From Candidatus Avoscillospira avistercoris (GTDB lineage Bacteria; Bacillota; Clostridia; Oscillospirales; Oscillospiraceae), in assembly GCA_018716875.1 (NCBI GenBank), contig DVJJ01000051.1, positions 1 to 63,536 of the forward strand: a DNA stretch of 63,536 bases, written 5' to 3'. Each line of letters begins with the position of its first letter. Within the stretch, counting starts at the first letter, position 1. A program made the translations under genes and the position numbers. Of this stretch, positions 60,987 to 63,536 are shown piece by piece. Below the pieces are notes generated by a model. That model did no database searches and was not told the origin of the DNA. It was given only the letters and a program-made list of their open reading frames with translations.

Positions 60987-61769
60987 ATGATAAATCTCAA
61001 GGAGAAAAAAGGCTTCCTGTGCGATATGGACGGCGTCATCTACCACGGCGAACGTCTGCTGCCCGGCGTCAAGGAATTTGTGGAATGGATGGTCAGCAAC
61101 GATAAAAAGTTCCTGTTTCTGACCAATGCCAGCAGCCGCAGTCCCAAGGAACTGCAAATGCGCCTGGCCCGCATGGGTTTGGACATCGACGAGAGCCATT
61201 TTTATACCAGCGCCATGGCCACGGCGCAGTTCCTCAATACCCAGTCCCCCGGATGCAGCGCCTATGTGGTGGGGGATCCGGGCCTGTACAATGCCCTCTA
61301 TGAAAAGGGCATCACCACCAATGATGTCAACCCCGACTATGTGGTCATTGGTGAGACTGTCAACTACAATTTCGATACCATCACCAAGGCCATGCGCCAT
61401 GTGATGAACGGCGCCCGGCTCATCGGCACCAATACGGACCTGACCGGCCCCTCCGACACGGGCTTGCTGCCCGCCTGCCGCGCTTTGGTGGCGCCCATTG
61501 AGGCCACCACCGGCAAGAAAGCCTATTTTGTCGGCAAGCCCAACCCTCTGATGATGCGCACGGGTCTGCATCTGCTGGGCGTCCATTCCGGCGAGGCCTG
61601 CATGGTGGGCGACCGCATGGATACGGACGTCATCGCCGGTATCGAATCCGGCATGGACTCCATTCTGGTGCTCAGCGGCGTTACCAGCCGGGAGACCATT
61701 GAGCAGTATCCCTACCGTCCCAGACTCATTCTGGACGGTGTGGGCGACATTGCCCGCCTGGGTGGATAA
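60987..61769 (+). CDS. HAD-IIA family phosphatase (NagD-like)
   Basis: A 260 aa hydrolase with 'CDMDGVIYHG' (motif I), 'FLTNASSRSPKEL' (motif II), a C2 cap with 'NPDYVVIGETVNYNFD', and 'GKPNPLMM' and 'MVGDRMDTDVIAGIESGM' (motifs III and IV). NagD proteins act on nucleotide or sugar monophosphates; the substrate here is unknown. The gene has its own promoter and terminator. Confidence 0.9.
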   Translation: MINLKEKKGFLCDMDGVIYHGERLLPGVKEFVEWMVSNDKKFLFLTNASSRSPKELQMRLARMGLDIDESHFYTSAMATAQFLNTQSPGCSAYVVGDPGLYNALYEKGITTNDVNPDYVVIGETVNYNFDTITKAMRHVMNGARLIGTNTDLTGPSDTGLLPACRALVAPIEATTGKKAYFVGKPNPLMMRTGLHLLGVHSGEACMVGDRMDTDVIAGIESGMDSILVLSGVTSRETIEQYPYRPRLILDGVGDIARLGG

Positions 61770-61780
61770 GGATTGTAATT

Positions 61781-61816
61781 TTAGCGGAGATGCTCTTTTG
61801 GGCGTCTCCGCTTTTA
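61781..61816 (+). terminator. Terminator after the NagD-like gene
   Basis: AGCGGAGATGC pairs with GGCGTCTCCGCT around a short T-rich loop, followed by TTTTATG. Confidence 0.75.
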
Positions 61817-61819
61817 TGC

Positions 61820-61849
61820 TTGCATGGAGGAATCTGTCTGTGATAGAAT
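61820..61849 (+). promoter_or_regulatory. Promoter for the SLH protein
   Basis: TTGCAT, 18-base spacer, TAGAAT preceded by TGA (TGn). It lies about 30 bases before the ATG. Confidence 0.65.
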
Positions 61850-61878
61850 GAGAGAAACCACAGGAGAGGGGATACCAT

Positions 61879-63536
61879 ATGAAAAAGTTGATCAGTGCTG
61901 TCCTGGCAATTCTCTGCGTGATGCAGGTCAGTCTGCCGGTCATGGCTCAGGACTTGGAGCAGACTCCGGCAGCGGTTGCAGAGAACACCGCCGGGCAGGA
62001 GACAGGGGAGAACGGCCAGGAAACCGGAGAAGTCCCGGCGGCGGAGGAGACGGCGCCGGGAGACACGGAAACCGTCCCGGCAGATAATACGGAAACCGGG
62101 ACGGAAGAACCAGAGACAACACCGGAAGAGGAGTCCACAGAGAGTGAGAAGCCCTCTGAGGATGGCAGCGAGACCCCAGCCGAAGAGGAACAGGAACCTC
62201 CTGCTCTTTCAGAGACACCGGCGGATTGGGCTGCCGATGCCGTTTACTTCTGCGTGGAGAATGGCATCATTGACGCACAGAATTTGCGGCTTAGCGCTCA
62301 GGCCACCCGGGCGGAGCTGGCCACCATGCTGACACGGCTGCTGGCTGTGGAACGGCAGGCAGATTTGCGCGGCTACGTGGATATCGCGCCGGGGGACTGG
62401 TATTATGAAGCTGTATCCCAGGCTGTGGCCGCTGGTATTCTGACGGGCAGCGGCAACCAGTTGAAGCCCGGTTATACGGTGACACGCCAGGAGGCTATGG
62501 TTATGCTTTCCCGGTGTTTCGGCGCTGGGGCGGGCAACACAGCGCTGCTCAACAGTTACAGTGATTGTGCCAGTGTGGAGCCTTGGGCCGCCGGAGCCGT
62601 GGCCGGATTGATTGAGCAGGGCATTGTCAGCGGATACGGCCAAGAGCTGAGCCCCAAGAAACCCATTACCCGGCAAGAATTGATTCGCCTGATTTATGAC
62701 ATGGCCGGTCAGGTGCAAACGGAGCAGCCGGAAGCGGAAACAGTCCTGACAGGCAACGTGGTTTATCAGGGCGATTCCCTGCACGATGTGACCATTGATG
62801 GCAATCTCTACTTGGGCGGCGCAGCAGAGGAACAGCGCCAGCTGGACAATGTACAGGTCAACGGCGCCATTGTCTGCTATGGCGGCAGCGTTGCTTTGAC
62901 GGAGAATGTCACTGCCAGTGAGATTATTCTGGCCGGTGAGGAAGTGGAACTGACCACGTCTGGTGATGCCGCTGTGGTGGTCCAGGGCAGTAATGCCGTG
63001 GTGTCCGGCGGTGGAACGGTAGAGACCATCCGGGATGTGACGCTGCAAAACGGCGTATATGACCAGGTCAGCGTGGAGCAGGGGACCGTGACCGTGGAGA
63101 CCGACGCCACGGTGAATACGGCGGAGCTGTGGAGCGCAGCCAGTACCATCACCGGCGACGGAACCGTGGAGACCGCCGTATGCTATCACGAGGACGCCGC
63201 TGTAAAAACCGCAGAGACGGAAGTCCAGGAGATTCTGGACCATGCGTTGGGCCAAACGGAGCTGCAAGTGACCCGTTGGGCCAATAACGTGATGCCGGGC
63301 AAGCAAACCATTGAGACTACGATACAATTTACCAACGTGCCCAATGACGGGACGCCGCGGCTGTGCGATGTGGCCTGGTATGTGGACGGCGTAGTGCAGA
63401 AGCGACAGTTTCAGGTGCCGGTCACAGAGGGTACGACGGTTACATATTCCCACTGGGTACCCTTTGAAGAGCTGTTCCAGCCGACGAAATCCATTATGCT
63501 GGAGGTTACCTGTAATGGGGAGACCCGTTATCTGTC
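61879..63536 (+). CDS. Secreted SLH-domain cell-surface protein (partial, cut by window end)
   Basis: At least 552 codons, open at the right edge and absent from the ORF track for lack of a stop. A signal peptide ('MKKLISAVLAILCVMQVSLP', cleavage near 'VMA|QD') is followed by an acidic Glu-Thr-Pro linker to about residue 115. Three SLH repeats span about 118-285 ('ADWAADAVYFCVENGII', 'GYVDIAPGDWYYEAV', 'EPWAAGAVAGLIEQGIV'). The next region is rich in short Val/Thr/Gly strands ('VVVQGSNAVVSGGGTVETI') that look like a beta-helix. SLH domains hold proteins to the cell wall; the distal function is unknown. Confidence 0.9.
   Translation, partial: MKKLISAVLAILCVMQVSLPVMAQDLEQTPAAVAENTAGQETGENGQETGEVPAAEETAPGDTETVPADNTETGTEEPETTPEEESTESEKPSEDGSETPAEEEQEPPALSETPADWAADAVYFCVENGIIDAQNLRLSAQATRAELATMLTRLLAVERQADLRGYVDIAPGDWYYEAVSQAVAAGILTGSGNQLKPGYTVTRQEAMVMLSRCFGAGAGNTALLNSYSDCASVEPWAAGAVAGLIEQGIVSGYGQELSPKKPITRQELIRLIYDMAGQVQTEQPEAETVLTGNVVYQGDSLHDVTIDGNLYLGGAAEEQRQLDNVQVNGAIVCYGGSVALTENVTASEIILAGEEVELTTSGDAAVVVQGSNAVVSGGGTVETIRDVTLQNGVYDQVSVEQGTVTVETDATVNTAELWSAASTITGDGTVETAVCYHEDAAVKTAETEVQEILDHALGQTELQVTRWANNVMPGKQTIETTIQFTNVPNDGTPRLCDVAWYVDGVVQKRQFQVPVTEGTTVTYSHWVPFEELFQPTKSIMLEVTCNGETRYL

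Overview
The window looks like a chromosomal segment from an anaerobic, GC-rich member of the Clostridia, probably an Oscillospiraceae/Ruminococcaceae-type gut bacterium. The evidence is gene order and content: rpmF-der-plsY-gpsA, hprK-murB-rapZ-yvcK-whiA-dnaE, DUF1385-prmC-recA-recX-rimO-pgsA, a SCIFF peptide with its radical-SAM maturase, a cysteine T-box, SLH proteins, GTG/TTG starts and AGGAGG ribosome binding sites. This is inference from context; no rRNA or tRNA lies in the window. I see no insertion sequence, prophage, CRISPR array or tRNA gene.

Layout. 0-5.1 kb: a pseudouridine synthase (minus) diverges from DUF177-rpmF and der-plsY-gpsA. 5.2-6.4 kb: a membrane protein and an HD-domain protein. 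6.4-15.2 kb: rpmB (minus), then hprK, murB, rapZ, yvcK, whiA and dnaE. 15.2-18.7 kb: a lipoprotein with a two-component system. 18.7-24.2 kb: DUF1385, prmC, recA, recX, rimO, pgsA. 24.2-26.6 kb: Cys T-box, cysE, cysS. 26.6-30.8 kb: a hairpin-rich intergenic element, polA, rimI, tsaD. 30.8-38.1 kb: mostly minus-strand genes (TPR glycosyltransferase, HAD phosphatase, AraC regulator, SCIFF maturase and peptide, PLP decarboxylase, C_GCAxxG_C_C protein), with a TspO homologue on plus. 38.3-40.1 kb: a UPF0597 Fe-S lyase family protein and a DtxR/MntR-type regulator.

40.4-51.6 kb is the most striking region. One promoter and one terminator bracket eleven tightly packed genes: malate dehydrogenase, class II fumarase, HdrB, HdrC, HdrA, a MvhD/FlxD-like [2Fe-2S] protein, three FlxB/FlxC/FlxA-like subunits, and a soluble fumarate-reductase-type Fe-S protein and flavoprotein. 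No membrane anchor is encoded. Read together they suggest a cytosolic NADH-linked, flavin-bifurcating fumarate reductase, with the enzymes making fumarate from oxaloacetate in the same transcript. The architecture is seen in sequence; the bifurcating reaction is inference.

51.6-60.9 kb: an amidohydrolase, then an operon of a medium-chain dehydrogenase, a triple-lipoyl E2, E3, a fused E1 alpha-beta and a HAD phosphatase. This is a 2-oxo acid or acetoin-type dehydrogenase complex of unassigned substrate. 60.9 kb to the right edge: a NagD-like phosphatase and a secreted SLH-domain protein cut by the window end.

Most large minus-strand ORFs in the track opposite plus-strand genes are shadows produced by GC-rich codon use and were left out.
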